In this document: one piece after another, positions 15,673 through 24,082 of the stretch
Layout: each line of letters opens with the position of its first letter
Position numbering within the stretch: the first letter of the stretch is position 1
From: Candidatus Melainabacteria bacterium
Lineage (GTDB): Bacteria; Cyanobacteriota; Vampirovibrionia; Obscuribacterales; Obscuribacteraceae
Length of the DNA: 64,000 nt
Assembly (NCBI GenBank): GCA_003242885.1
Contig: QKMZ01000001.1
Span: forward strand, 124,001-188,000
Direction of reading: 5' to 3'
Translations under genes and position numbers: made by a program
The notes under the pieces: generated by a model
Seen by the model: only the letters and a program-made list of their open reading frames with translations
What the model was told of the DNA's origin: nothing
Databases searched by the model: none

Positions 15673-16106
15673 TGGCTGTCAAACCCCTTTGGTCCCGGGA
15701 GCCGAATTCCCCATATTTTATCCGGTGGGTATCTTTAATTCTATTGATCTTGGCGCTATTTGAAGGGCAAAAATGCCGCCTCTTCTCATGCTTGATGGTG
15801 TCGCATATGGTGGCGCAAATTTTTGTTGTTGCGAAAATTCTTGTTGTGCTCAGCGGAGTTTAGCGAGTACTGTGTTGTATCAAGTTGCTATAAAGATGCG
15901 AATTTTGATTGAACAATCATGTTCAAATCAGAACAAACCCGCCTCGCATCGGGTATAAAAGAGGCGTTCATATATAAGTGAACAAGCGGTAACGCCGGTT
16001 GTCAGGCGGGCGTTGGTATCCCTCGGTAAGCATCTTCCCGGTAAATTGTTAAATCGCCGGGTTGATTGTCGAATTAAACATTCAAGTTAGTCCTCAGGGA
16101 GGAAAT
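15673..16106. other. Intergenic region of 434 nt with operator-like palindromes
   Basis: This gap lies between the divergent WD40 and aldo/keto reductase genes and should hold both promoters. It contains the two GAAC/GTTC palindromes listed separately, a -10-like TATAAA at 15954-15959 and a weak CCCGG/CCGGG hairpin at 16037-16061. No gene was recognised. Confidence 0.5.
15909..15983 (+). promoter_or_regulatory. Two GAAC/GTTC palindromes upstream of the aldo/keto reductase
   Basis: TTGAAC-aatcat-GTTCAA (15909-15926) is a perfect 6+6 inverted repeat. GTTCA-N8-TGAAC (15966-15983) has the arms swapped and contains TATATAAG. A further GAACAA half-site lies at 15931. The spacing differs from the classic GAAC-N4-GTTC LexA box, so the binding protein is unknown. 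Confidence 0.4.
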
Positions 16107-17006
16107 ATGCAGAAAAGGGTCTTTGGCAAAACCGGCATGGAAGTCAGTGTTCTTGGCTTCGGTGGAGCAGAAATCGGTTTTGAAGGGGCTAACGTATCTC
16201 ACGTGCGAGAAATGCTCAGCGCTGCTCTTGACGCGGGTTTGAATGTCATTGATACAGCCGAATGTTACATGGATAGTGAAGAGCTCCTTGGTGAAGCGAT
16301 TTCGTCGCGCCGCCAGGACTTTTATCTCTTTACTAAGTGCGGGCACAAGTGGACATATACCGAAGAAGCATGGGGCGCCGCGGATATCGCTGAGAGTTTG
16401 GAGCGCAGCTTGAAGCGACTCAAGACTGACTATGTAGACCTACTTCAACTTCACAGCTGCAGCAAGAAAATTTTGCAGAAAGGTGAGTGCATCAAAGCGT
16501 TGCAGAAAGCCAAGGAAGAAGGCAAGGTCTGCTTTATTGGATACAGTGGAGACGGCGACGATGCTTTGTACGCAATAAAAACTGGCGCCTTTGATGTCTT
16601 GCAAACATCATGCAGCATTGCCGATCAAGAGTGTATTGAAAAACTTTTGCCGCTCGCTGGTGAAAAAGGCATGGGTGTGATTGCGAAACGTCCTATAGCT
16701 AATGCTGCCTGGCGTTTCCCCAGCCGTCCGCAGAACAATTACATTCACGAATACTGGGAACGTTTGAGAGAGCTGAAGTATGACTTTCTCAACGGTAATT
16801 CCGAAGCTGCTGGCGAAACCGCACTTCGTTTTACACTGTCGTCGCCCAACGTTCACACTATGATAGTTGGCACGACTAAGCCAACACGTTGGTTGGAAAA
16901 CGCCAAAGTCGTCGACAAGGGAAATCTGTCGGAATCAGAGTATGATGCGATTCGCGCTCGCTGGAAGCAAGTTGCAGCAGGCAAGGACTGGGTCGGACAG
17001 GTGTAG
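16107..17006 (+). CDS. Aldo/keto reductase
   Basis: NAD(P)H-dependent oxidoreductase of the aldo/keto reductase superfamily, 299 aa. The start is the ATG at 16107, preceded by AGGGAGGAAAT; an upstream in-frame ATG at 16062 lacks a site. The catalytic tetrad is visible: D49 and Y54 (NVIDTAECYMDSEE), K77 (FLFTKCG-type YLFTKC) and H116 (LLQLHS). The C-terminal cofactor region VHTMIVGTTKP is present. It stands alone with operator-like palindromes upstream. Substrate unknown. Confidence 0.9.
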   Translation: MQKRVFGKTGMEVSVLGFGGAEIGFEGANVSHVREMLSAALDAGLNVIDTAECYMDSEELLGEAISSRRQDFYLFTKCGHKWTYTEEAWGAADIAESLERSLKRLKTDYVDLLQLHSCSKKILQKGECIKALQKAKEEGKVCFIGYSGDGDDALYAIKTGAFDVLQTSCSIADQECIEKLLPLAGEKGMGVIAKRPIANAAWRFPSRPQNNYIHEYWERLRELKYDFLNGNSEAAGETALRFTLSSPNVHTMIVGTTKPTRWLENAKVVDKGNLSESEYDAIRARWKQVAAGKDWVGQV

Positions 17007-17105
17007 TACTTTGCCGTTCCGTCCGGGGCGATGCTGTTTTTCGGCAGAAATCGTAAGTGCGATGCCATGCTTCGCACGATTCAAAAGGATCGTTGTGCTT
17101 GTGAA

Positions 17106-18566
17106 CTACGGAATTATTCCGTGTTCGCGCATGACCTTGTCCATGTTGTCGTCAATGACGTGCGCATTTGTCTTGTCGATTTCAGCGCCATGTGGAAGCA
17201 GTGAAGTTTTCAACTCACTCATTCGTTTGGCTGCGTCCTTCTCGGCCCGCTCAGTGTACAGCTTTTCTTGTGCTTGAATTTCTTTGAGCAAACGATGCTT
17301 CGCTTTTTCGGTTGAAACTTCGAGGAGTGGAACTGAAACAACAACCCAATTCTCCGCATGAGGCAGGTCGCCACTCTTGCGAGCGAGTTCTGCAAGCAAG
17401 AGGTACGTATTCAGTCGATCTTCTGGCGTAATGCCAAAACAATAATCTTGAATATCGAGAATTTCTTGCAGGTACGCGCCTGCTTCTTTGAGATCGTCAA
17501 CTTCCAAATTGTTGCGCACCATGCTTGAAAGCGAACGTACTGACTCGGGGTGGCTGTACCCGAAAAGGCGCTCTGTGAGGTCCATCTCTTGCTTGCGGAA
17601 ACGGAGTGCATCAACGTATTTGCATTTTTCTTCGAGTAAGTCGGCAATCTGTTGCGACAGCTCGCGGAGGCGAATTGATTTGCGAGGGTCATGCTCTTCG
17701 ATATATTCGAATTCGCGCATGAGCAACTCTAAGTGCTCATCATCTGTCTGTTTTGCCTTATCGACAGCAGCAATTCCCTTCAACTGACTGATGCGATTTG
17801 TGAGTTTTAAAACTTCGTGTGGAGCTTTCGATTTGTCGTGCTCGAACAAGTTCAACGCTTTGTTCAATAGATCGACGGCTGCCGGTGTTTGACCCATCTG
17901 AGAATAAACTTCGGCCAGTGCTTCCAGGATGCGGATGGATAGAGGGTTCTTGATGCTTGGTTCGCCGACCAGATTCAGCGCTCGCAATAAAAGAACTTCT
18001 GAATCGTTAAATCGTTCCATGCGCTTCAACAAGTCACCAAGATCAAAAAGTGATTCGGCGAGTGTTGGATGTTCCGATCCGAAAATTGCTTCTTTTTTCT
18101 TGAGAGCGCGCCGCATCAGGGTTTCTGCTTCAGGCAAATTGCCGAGCATCACTTCAGCTTTTGCTAGTTTTGCAAGAAGGTTTGCCATTGATGCGCTCTT
18201 CACTTCGCCGGCTGCCTTGCGCAGAACGGCTGCGCGAGAGAAGAATGTAGCGGCGCGGTAAAATTCCTTGCGCAACAAATAGACGTTTCCCAATGCTTCG
18301 AGAATTGCGCTGATGGCAAGATTGTCTCTTGGTGAGGCGCATTCGAGCGCATTGAGAGTTTCAAACAAAATCGACTCTGCTTCGGTGTACGCAGATCTTT
18401 TTGCTAACAGCTCCGACAAGCCCTTTGCTGCATGTGCCCGGGCTGCATGCGCAGTTTCGTCTTTCTTGCACTCGTCATAAAACGAACGAAAGAGTCGTTC
18501 TGCGTCTGCAGTTTGACCCTGCGCTAGCGCTTCTTCTGCTGCTTGTTGAAATTGCTGCCAACTCAT
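17106..18566 (-). CDS. TPR-repeat protein (cytoplasmic)
   Basis: 486 aa from the ATG at 18566 (an in-frame TTG lies 12 nt upstream). Almost the whole chain consists of helical TPR units with the kinesin-light-chain flavour (AEALRRALKKKEAIFGSEHP, LAESLFDLGDLLKRMERFND). No signal peptide or membrane helix, so a cytoplasmic protein-interaction scaffold is likely. Convergent with the aldo/keto reductase and followed by no partner that would reveal its client. Confidence 0.8.
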   Translation of the reverse strand: MSWQQFQQAAEEALAQGQTADAERLFRSFYDECKKDETAHAARAHAAKGLSELLAKRSAYTEAESILFETLNALECASPRDNLAISAILEALGNVYLLRKEFYRAATFFSRAAVLRKAAGEVKSASMANLLAKLAKAEVMLGNLPEAETLMRRALKKKEAIFGSEHPTLAESLFDLGDLLKRMERFNDSEVLLLRALNLVGEPSIKNPLSIRILEALAEVYSQMGQTPAAVDLLNKALNLFEHDKSKAPHEVLKLTNRISQLKGIAAVDKAKQTDDEHLELLMREFEYIEEHDPRKSIRLRELSQQIADLLEEKCKYVDALRFRKQEMDLTERLFGYSHPESVRSLSSMVRNNLEVDDLKEAGAYLQEILDIQDYCFGITPEDRLNTYLLLAELARKSGDLPHAENWVVVSVPLLEVSTEKAKHRLLKEIQAQEKLYTERAEKDAAKRMSELKTSLLPHGAEIDKTNAHVIDDNMDKVMREHGIIP

Positions 18567-18739
18567 TGAATCAAACAATCGCCATTATGATGCCGATAAA
18601 ATCGCAGTCGACATTGGCTTGCCAGCCTAGCGGTGTTGCCTATCGCCAGTGCATAGCCAATGCTTAGAATGAATGTTAACACGGCTCTGCGCAGGGGACC
18701 GCAAATACGTTGAAGGCGAACCTTTCGTTTGTCTGTCGT

Positions 18740-19243
18740 CTATTGAAGTCGTGAATAGGCTCTGCCGCGGCAGGAAGGCGGGTCGACGCATGGGTTGCTG
18801 CGCATTCCGTTGCGTCCGACCGCGTGGGCCTGGTCGTCCAACATTTGTCCTGGATACAGGGTTGTGGGCACTGCTTGCGTGTAGACCTGGGTTTGTTGCA
18901 GTTGATCTGGCATCATGAGAGGAGCGCCTGCTTGAATATATTGTGGCTGCACCATGCCAGGCTGCATCATTGGTTGCGCCATTTGTTGCTGTTGTATCGC
19001 TGCCGCTTGTGCGTATGCTGCTTGCTGGTCGTCGGCAACCGTGATCGGTCCGGTGTTGGGCAAGCTTTCCATTGCATGGGCTGCGCCTGGTCCAGCGTGG
19101 TCGACCTGTGCCGCCTGAGGGCCTTTATTCATCATGCCTACTGCGCCGCAGTAGACGAAAGTAACTACTCCGCCGATGAAAATACCCAGGAGTAGAAGGA
19201 TGATTTTGCTGAGGACTTCGCCGTTGTCTTCTGTTGGCTGCAT
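18740..19243 (-). CDS. Single-pass membrane protein with Gln/Met-rich tail
   Basis: 167 aa from the ATG at 19243 (a TTG three codons upstream is in frame). One N-terminal membrane helix (SKIILLLLGIFIGGVVTFVY, residues ~12-36) is followed by an extended Gln/Ala/Met/Pro-rich region (QQQQMAQPMMQPGMVQPQ) and a short basic end. No family recognised. Its composition matches the low-complexity tail of the membrane protein at 3509-4363. Confidence 0.65.
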   Translation of the reverse strand: MQPTEDNGEVLSKIILLLLGIFIGGVVTFVYCGAVGMMNKGPQAAQVDHAGPGAAHAMESLPNTGPITVADDQQAAYAQAAAIQQQQMAQPMMQPGMVQPQYIQAGAPLMMPDQLQQTQVYTQAVPTTLYPGQMLDDQAHAVGRNGMRSNPCVDPPSCRGRAYSRLQ

Positions 19244-19461
19244 AATGCTCAAAGCTCATACCATTCAATAAGAGGGTGACGATTACCCTATTGTATGGAT
19301 GAGGGCGTATTTGACTATGGTGAAAACCGCAAGGGCGCCACGGGTAAAGCCTTTTAGGGATGCGTGAATTGAGGTTGGAAACCCTGCGGCGCTTGGCGCG
19401 CAAGGGGGTGCGGCGTTTTTGTGTAACGCTTTGAGGCGAAGCAGCTCTGCTTAAGTCTGTC

Positions 19462-19665
19462 TCAGGCGTTAAACAGGCTGAACGGGCACTTCAGGAGAAA
19501 ATCTTTGATGCTCGGGGTGTTTTCCATGGGTTTTGTCATCGCGGTAAGGGCGTCATTAAACCCTCGCGTGCCGAGCCCGAGACCCGAAACCAGCGAAGCG
19601 CTGGCGTCTATCGCAGAAGCCGCGTTTATCGCCCCATCGCCGATGGATGCTAATTCTTGAGCCAT
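19462..19665 (-). CDS. Short hypothetical protein (uncertain)
   Basis: 67-aa frame from the ATG at 19665 (another ATG lies five codons upstream), rich in Ala, Ser and Gly (GAINAASAIDASASLVSGLG). No ribosome-binding site or family is evident. Reported because the composition is protein-like and the interval is otherwise empty. Confidence 0.3.
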   Translation of the reverse strand: MAQELASIGDGAINAASAIDASASLVSGLGLGTRGFNDALTAMTKPMENTPSIKDFLLKCPFSLFNA

Positions 19666-19789
19666 GAAAAGGGATCTCACGAGCTGTTGACAATTGACAG
19701 CGTACCAGCAGCTTTGGGTTTTGGCAGCTTAATTCTTTGCGAAACCGTTAGGGATGTGTTCACCCCGGCCGAAGTATTCAGCTGTTCAT

Positions 19790-20215
19790 TTAGGGAAGGA
19801 TTTCGAGGTGTTTGGTATGTGAAGGCCTATATACCTGGAATCCTCGACGATCAAGCGTGAATACTGTCTTGATTTTCGATTCCTCTGCAAGCGCAACCAG
19901 GACAGCATCCGCAAAGTCCATGGGCAGGTCGTGATACCGAGTCATTAAGCTCCTGACCCTGGCTAAATGCGAGTTTGTAACCGGCACGATGCTTAGTTGG
20001 AGTGCGTCGATGAGATCAAATAATCTATCTTGTCCTAGTGATACTTCCGATAGGAGATAAGAAGCTTCGGTAAGAACCGGTGACGCAGTCAAAAGCTTTG
20101 TTCTTCGGGGAAGTGTCTTCAAAACTTTCATGCATGCTTTGTGTTGGCTCTCATCGCTGTCTACAATTGCAACTATGGGGCCGGTATCAACCAAGATTGC
20201 GTCTTTTTGCGGCAT
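19790..20215 (-). CDS. PIN-domain toxin, VapC-like ribonuclease
   Basis: 141-aa PIN domain. The acidic active-site residues are all present: D10 (ILVDTGPIVA), E50 (SPVLTEASYLL), D100/D103 (PMDFADAVLVALAE) and D122 (TVFTLDRRGF). Known relatives cut RNA in a Mg2+-dependent way and act as toxins paired with a DNA-binding antitoxin. The gene overlaps the 3' end of the upstream ribbon-helix-helix gene by 29 nt, a typical toxin-antitoxin arrangement. The RNA target cannot be inferred. Confidence 0.88.
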   Translation of the reverse strand: MPQKDAILVDTGPIVAIVDSDESQHKACMKVLKTLPRRTKLLTASPVLTEASYLLSEVSLGQDRLFDLIDALQLSIVPVTNSHLARVRSLMTRYHDLPMDFADAVLVALAEESKIKTVFTLDRRGFQVYRPSHTKHLEILP

Positions 20216-20456
20216 TTTTAACTGCTCTTTTTAGGTGGTCAGGATTTGTGGCGAGATCTTTCTTTCCTGACCTAACCGGCTGAAAATCACTGGAGGAAAG
20301 CTCGTCAAACCAGGTTTTTTTGTCGTCCTTCAGAAGAGCGCGACAATAGATCCCTATCGCTTCACGTATGATTTCTGAACGCGCTTTACCTGTTCGCTTG
20401 GCTGCCTGATCTAAAAGCATCTCGAGGTCGGCACTTGTTCTAAAAGTAGTAACCAT
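20187..20456 (-). CDS. Ribbon-helix-helix antitoxin, VapB-like
   Basis: 89 aa. The N-terminal ~45 residues fit a CopG/RHH DNA-binding fold: a short strand (VTTFRTSADLE) followed by helices including GKARSEIIREAIGIY. The basic C-terminal part (KRAVKNAAKRRNLG) would wrap the PIN toxin encoded immediately downstream. The ATG has GAGG 8 nt upstream. Likely autorepressor of the pair through the inverted repeat at 20472-20493. Confidence 0.85.
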   Translation of the reverse strand: MVTTFRTSADLEMLLDQAAKRTGKARSEIIREAIGIYCRALLKDDKKTWFDELSSSDFQPVRSGKKDLATNPDHLKRAVKNAAKRRNLG

Positions 20457-20471
20457 GACTCCATCCTCGAA

Positions 20472-20493
20472 GTGTATTACATGAGTGTAACAC
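20472..20493 (-). promoter_or_regulatory. Imperfect inverted repeat upstream of the antitoxin gene
   Basis: GTGTATTAC-atga-GTGTAACAC, arms matching at 6 of 9 positions, 15 nt before the antitoxin ATG. The position fits an operator for the RHH antitoxin and overlaps a -10-like TAATAC on the minus strand. Confidence 0.45.
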
Positions 20494-20529
20494 GCCTAAG
20501 GTGTAGTCACAATCACTATCTCATGCAAA

Positions 20530-21810
20530 TCAATCGTTCCAGTTGATGAATGAAACTTCCAGCGGTTCGCCTTGATTTAGTTTTTCAAGGTTGGCGGCGA
20601 AATGCATCATCACTTGTGCTTTAGCTAACCCGCTGAGCATGTGAGATTCTTGTCCACGAGTGGGGATGGCGGTGGTATTGCCGTTTTCGTCTTGCTTAAG
20701 AGTGCCCCGCACGAAATCCAATCTGCCTGGACGTTTTTTCAGTGCAGACCCTGTGGCTATTCGCAGTGTTTCGTGGCGAAAGAATGTTCCGCCTGCCATT
20801 TTTCTGAGGGCTGGTTTCACGATTTGATGGAAGGTGACCAGGACAGAAACAGGATTGCCGGGTAATCCGAAAACGTATTTTCGTCCGACGAACTTACGCT
20901 GGCCAGCCTTGCTATCGCTGCCCTTGCTATCGCTGTTTTTTGTGTCTAGAACGCCAAAGTAAACGGGCTTGCCAGGTTTTATGGCAATGCGCCAGAAAAT
21001 GGTTTTGAAGCCCAGACCTTCGAGCGTTTCTTTCACGTAGTCATGGTCTCCGACAGATACACCACCGGAGGAAATAACCATATCGCTTTCAGAAAGAGCT
21101 TTCTCGAACGCTGCTTTTGTTTCTTCTTTCGTGTCTCTCGCGATGAAACTCTTGCAGTCGCTGATGCCGAGCGCGTTCAACGCAGCGCTTAATCCGTATG
21201 CGTTAGAGTCGTAGATCTGCCCATCCTTGAGCAGATTGCCTGGTTCAACCAATTCGTCTCCGGTGACGACGAGCGCGACGCGTGGCTTTTTGAAGACAGA
21301 AAATCCTGTATGTCCAAGTGCTGCCAGAAGCGCAACTACAGGCGGATTTGCTTTGATGCCTGCGCTGATAACTGTTTCGCCTATCTTATATTCATCGCCG
21401 GCTCTGCGAATGTTTTCGCCTGATTGTGCTCCGCATGCGATCAGAACGCTGCCGTTTTCTTCTCGGCAGTATTCGCGCATCACGACTGCCTCGCAAGATG
21501 TGGGAACGCGAGCACCAGTGAAGATCTTTACTGTTTCGCCTGCGCTTATCTGAAGGTCTTTTGGAGAACCAGCGGCGATCGCCGAAACTAGCTTGAGTTG
21601 CTTGGGCGATGCTTCGGATGCGTTTGACAAATCGCTCGCCTTTACGCCGTAGCCATCAACAGCGGAGTTGTCGAATTGTGGGCTGTTCATCGTCGCGACG
21701 ACATCTTCAGCGAGATAGCACCCAGCCATCTCTCTGAGGGCGACTTCTGTCTTGCCTAAAGTCGACACATTTTCTTCGACCAGTTTTAGCGCTTCTTCGA
21801 AAGAAATCAT
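20530..21810 (-). CDS. moeA: Molybdopterin molybdenumtransferase MoeA
   Basis: 426 aa, normal MoeA length. It inserts molybdate into adenylylated molybdopterin, the last step of Mo cofactor synthesis. Visible signatures: the N-terminal MISFEEALKLV start, NSPQFDNSAVDGYGV, the MoCF-binding block VVTGDELVEPG, SGGVSVGDHDYVKE and GLPGNPVSVLVTFH. Last gene of the moaD-moaE-moaA-moaCB-moeA operon; an 86-nt gap containing a GGGCGACGC palindrome separates it from the fused moaCB gene. Confidence 0.95.
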   Translation of the reverse strand: MISFEEALKLVEENVSTLGKTEVALREMAGCYLAEDVVATMNSPQFDNSAVDGYGVKASDLSNASEASPKQLKLVSAIAAGSPKDLQISAGETVKIFTGARVPTSCEAVVMREYCREENGSVLIACGAQSGENIRRAGDEYKIGETVISAGIKANPPVVALLAALGHTGFSVFKKPRVALVVTGDELVEPGNLLKDGQIYDSNAYGLSAALNALGISDCKSFIARDTKEETKAAFEKALSESDMVISSGGVSVGDHDYVKETLEGLGFKTIFWRIAIKPGKPVYFGVLDTKNSDSKGSDSKAGQRKFVGRKYVFGLPGNPVSVLVTFHQIVKPALRKMAGGTFFRHETLRIATGSALKKRPGRLDFVRGTLKQDENGNTTAIPTRGQESHMLSGLAKAQVMMHFAANLEKLNQGEPLEVSFINWND

Positions 21811-21862
21811 CGTAGCCTATACCATCAACTGATTATTCACGTGCGAGAAGATCTCGATTGCC

Positions 21863-21883
21863 GGGCGACGCTTGGCGTCGCCC
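21863..21883. repeat. GGGCGACGC palindromic repeat between moaCB and moeA
   Basis: GGGCGACGC-ttg-GCGTCGCCC, 9-bp arms around a 3-nt loop, inside the Moco operon. Nearly identical to the copy at 22997-23017; REP-like. Confidence 0.75.
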
Positions 21884-21896
21884 CTACGATTCATTC

Positions 21897-22853
21897 CTAT
21901 GCTTTGCCTTTTGCTTCCTGCAATGTTGGCTCGTCTTTTCTATCGTCGTGGCATTCGTCATTGAGCATTTTGAACGCGTGGAAGATGAATGGAAAAAGCG
22001 CGGCCATGCCGTCTTTCACTCCTCCAGTAGAGCCTGGCAAGGTGATGATTACTGTCTTGTCGCGAACACCGGCGAGCGAGCGGGAGAACATGGCGAACGG
22101 ATTTCTTTCTTGTCCATACGCGCGTAAAGTCTCTGCAACACCAGGCAGTTCGCGCTCAATCAAGTTCTTGATCGCTTCGGGTGTTGTATCACGCGACGAC
22201 AGTCCGGTACCGCCTGTGGTGATTAGCAAATCGACTTTCAGCTCGTCGGCGAGGCGAAGAATTTCTTTCTTCGCCTCTTCCGGATCGTCGGGAATAATCT
22301 TGTACTCGTCTACTGACAGCCCTTCTTCCTGAAGTTTGTCGACGATGATTCGACCCGAGATGTCTTGTTTTTTTCCTGCTGCGCAAGAGTCGGAAAGAAC
22401 AATAACCCCTGCTTTGAGAACAGCAGGGCGCTTGTTGCGGAAGTCGGACTTGCCGCCTTTCTTTTCAACAAGCAAAACCGTCTCAATCTGCATCAATTCA
22501 TCGACCATCTTGAGCATGTCGTATATTGTCAGGGCGGCAACAGATGCAGCTGTCAGCGCTTCCATCTCGACGCCGGTTTTGTAGATAGCCTTTACTGTTG
22601 TGACGATGTGAATCGCATCTTCGTCGAGTTCGAATTCGCATCCGACATAATCAACCGGCATAGGATGGCAGTAAGGAATGATCTGCGAGGTGTTTTTCGC
22701 TGCCTGAATTGCAGCGACTTTCGCCACCGGCAGCGGATCTCCCTTTGGACCCGTTCCATTCTTGATGATCTTTATCGTCTCAGGGCTTGCCTTTAGTGTG
22801 GCTCGCGCTGTTGCAATTCTCAGGGTATTTACTTTACTCGAAACGTCTCGCAT
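21897..22853 (-). CDS. MoaC-MoaB/MogA fusion protein
   Basis: 318-aa bifunctional Moco enzyme. Residues 1-~145 are MoaC, cyclic pyranopterin monophosphate synthase, with IPYCHPMPVDY and YKTGVEMEALTAASVAAL. Residues ~155-300 are a MoaB/MogA-type molybdopterin adenylyltransferase with GVIVLSDSCAAG, LLITTGGTGLSSRDTTPEA and LPGSTGGVKDG. The ATG at 22853 is chosen because the longer open frame would translate the palindromic repeats upstream. Ends with a charged tail. Such fusions are known in other bacteria; it links an early and a late step of the pathway in one chain. Confidence 0.92.
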   Translation of the reverse strand: MRDVSSKVNTLRIATARATLKASPETIKIIKNGTGPKGDPLPVAKVAAIQAAKNTSQIIPYCHPMPVDYVGCEFELDEDAIHIVTTVKAIYKTGVEMEALTAASVAALTIYDMLKMVDELMQIETVLLVEKKGGKSDFRNKRPAVLKAGVIVLSDSCAAGKKQDISGRIIVDKLQEEGLSVDEYKIIPDDPEEAKKEILRLADELKVDLLITTGGTGLSSRDTTPEAIKNLIERELPGVAETLRAYGQERNPFAMFSRSLAGVRDKTVIITLPGSTGGVKDGMAALFPFIFHAFKMLNDECHDDRKDEPTLQEAKGKA

Positions 22854-22871
22854 TGTTCTTTCTCGTTGTTT

Positions 22872-23017
22872 CCTGGGAGGGCCGGCGGCTCGCCGGTTTA
22901 GGGGGGTGGTTTGCTGGGAGCGCCGGCAATTGCCGACTTTGGGACTTTTCCTGGGAGCGCCGGCGGCTCGCCGGCTTTGGGTTCTTCTTTCACTGCGGGC
23001 GACGCATGGCGTCGCCC
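22872..23017. repeat. Cluster of dispersed palindromic repeats inside the Moco operon
   Basis: Three copies of a CTGGGAGCGCCGGC-centred element (22872-22900, 22914-22940 and 22950-22979) followed by one GGGCGACGC-at-GGCGTCGCCC palindrome (22997-23017). The first three are reverse-complement relatives of the 31-nt tandem repeats at 6947-7035. The cluster fills the gap between moaA and moaCB. Confidence 0.85.
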
Positions 23018-23047
23018 ATACAATCTTTCTAACTGCCTGCAATCACC

Positions 23048-24082
23048 TCAGCCGCCTATTTCAATCATGGTCCGATTGTCTGACTGCGAAAGTTCTTCAG
23101 CGGGTGCGTGTGCTTCCGGCTTAAGAGAAAGCGAGTACCGAATCATCTCTTCAACTTCCGCGTCTGTTGCGCCTTCTCTCATCTTGTCGCGCAAGTTGAT
23201 CTCAGCAGGGTAAAACAAGCACGATTTCACAGAACCATCAGCCGTCAATCTCAAGCGATTGCATGTCGAGCAAAAGCTATCCGACATCGAGGTGATAAAA
23301 CTCACCGTGCCTTTTCCTGGCTTGCCGGTCTTATCTGTTAGAGAGAAATCCTTACCGACAGCCGACGGATCGGCAGAAAGAGAGGTTAGTTTGTACTTGC
23401 TCTCGATCGTCTGCATCATGTCTTTGTAGGTGACAACTTTTTCTATGTTCCATTCGTTGTCTTTAAAGGGCATGAATTCTATGAATCGCACATTGATTCT
23501 GTTCTCAAATGCAAAGTCGACGAAATCCAGCAGTTCATCATCATTAAAGCCTGCCATGACCACTGAATTCAATTTCAATTCTTCAAAGTTTTCAGAAAGA
23601 GCAGATTGTATTCCGTGCCAAACTTGGTCGAACTGATCTCGTCTTGTCACCTGAAGAAATCGATCTTTCTTCAGTGTGTCGAGGCTGATGTTGAGCGCTT
23701 TGATGCCATTTTCTTTCAGGACTTTGGCCTTGTCGCCAAGCAAGGTTGCGTTGGTTGTCATTGCTAAAGTCTTCAAACCTTCGAGGCGAGCGAGACGATA
23801 GACAAGCTTTTCTATGTCTCGACGAACCATTGGTTCTCCGCCTGTCAGGCGAATCTTCGTGATTCCTCGTTTTACCATGATCGACGCAACGCGTTCGATT
23901 TCCTCAAAAGTCAAAAGCTCTTGCTTTTGCCGATAGACGATCCCTTCTGCGGGCATGCAGTATGCGCAGCGCAAATTGCAGCGATCTGTTACTGAGATTC
24001 GCAGATAGGTATGTACTCGCTGAAACCCGTCCACGAGAGCGTTTTTGTTCAAAAGTTTGATTGGTGAATCCGAAGGTGTCAT
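23048..24082 (-). CDS. moaA: GTP 3',8-cyclase MoaA (radical SAM)
   Basis: 344 aa. Converts GTP to 3',8-cyclo-H2GTP, the first step of molybdopterin synthesis. The radical SAM cluster cysteines are C35, C39 and C42 (TDRCNLRCAYC), followed by RLTGGEPMVRRD. The second, C-terminal cluster is FCSTCNRLRLTADGSVKSCL. The chain ends with Gly-Gly, matching the conserved C-terminal GG tail of MoaA. The start codon overlaps the moaE stop in an ATGA, so translation is coupled. Confidence 0.96.
   Translation of the reverse strand: MTPSDSPIKLLNKNALVDGFQRVHTYLRISVTDRCNLRCAYCMPAEGIVYRQKQELLTFEEIERVASIMVKRGITKIRLTGGEPMVRRDIEKLVYRLARLEGLKTLAMTTNATLLGDKAKVLKENGIKALNISLDTLKKDRFLQVTRRDQFDQVWHGIQSALSENFEELKLNSVVMAGFNDDELLDFVDFAFENRINVRFIEFMPFKDNEWNIEKVVTYKDMMQTIESKYKLTSLSADPSAVGKDFSLTDKTGKPGKGTVSFITSMSDSFCSTCNRLRLTADGSVKSCLFYPAEINLRDKMREGATDAEVEEMIRYSLSLKPEAHAPAEELSQSDNRTMIEIGG

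Noticed and set aside
15909..15926. LexA-type SOS box
   Set aside because: The arms fit GAAC/GTTC but the spacer is 6 nt, whereas the Gram-positive LexA box needs 4, and the gene is not a DNA-repair gene.
22854..23042. 63-residue N-terminal extension of the MoaC-MoaB fusion
   Set aside because: It is the translation of the CTGGGAG/GGGCGACGC repeats and lacks similarity to MoaC; the ATG at 22853 starts at the family N-terminus.
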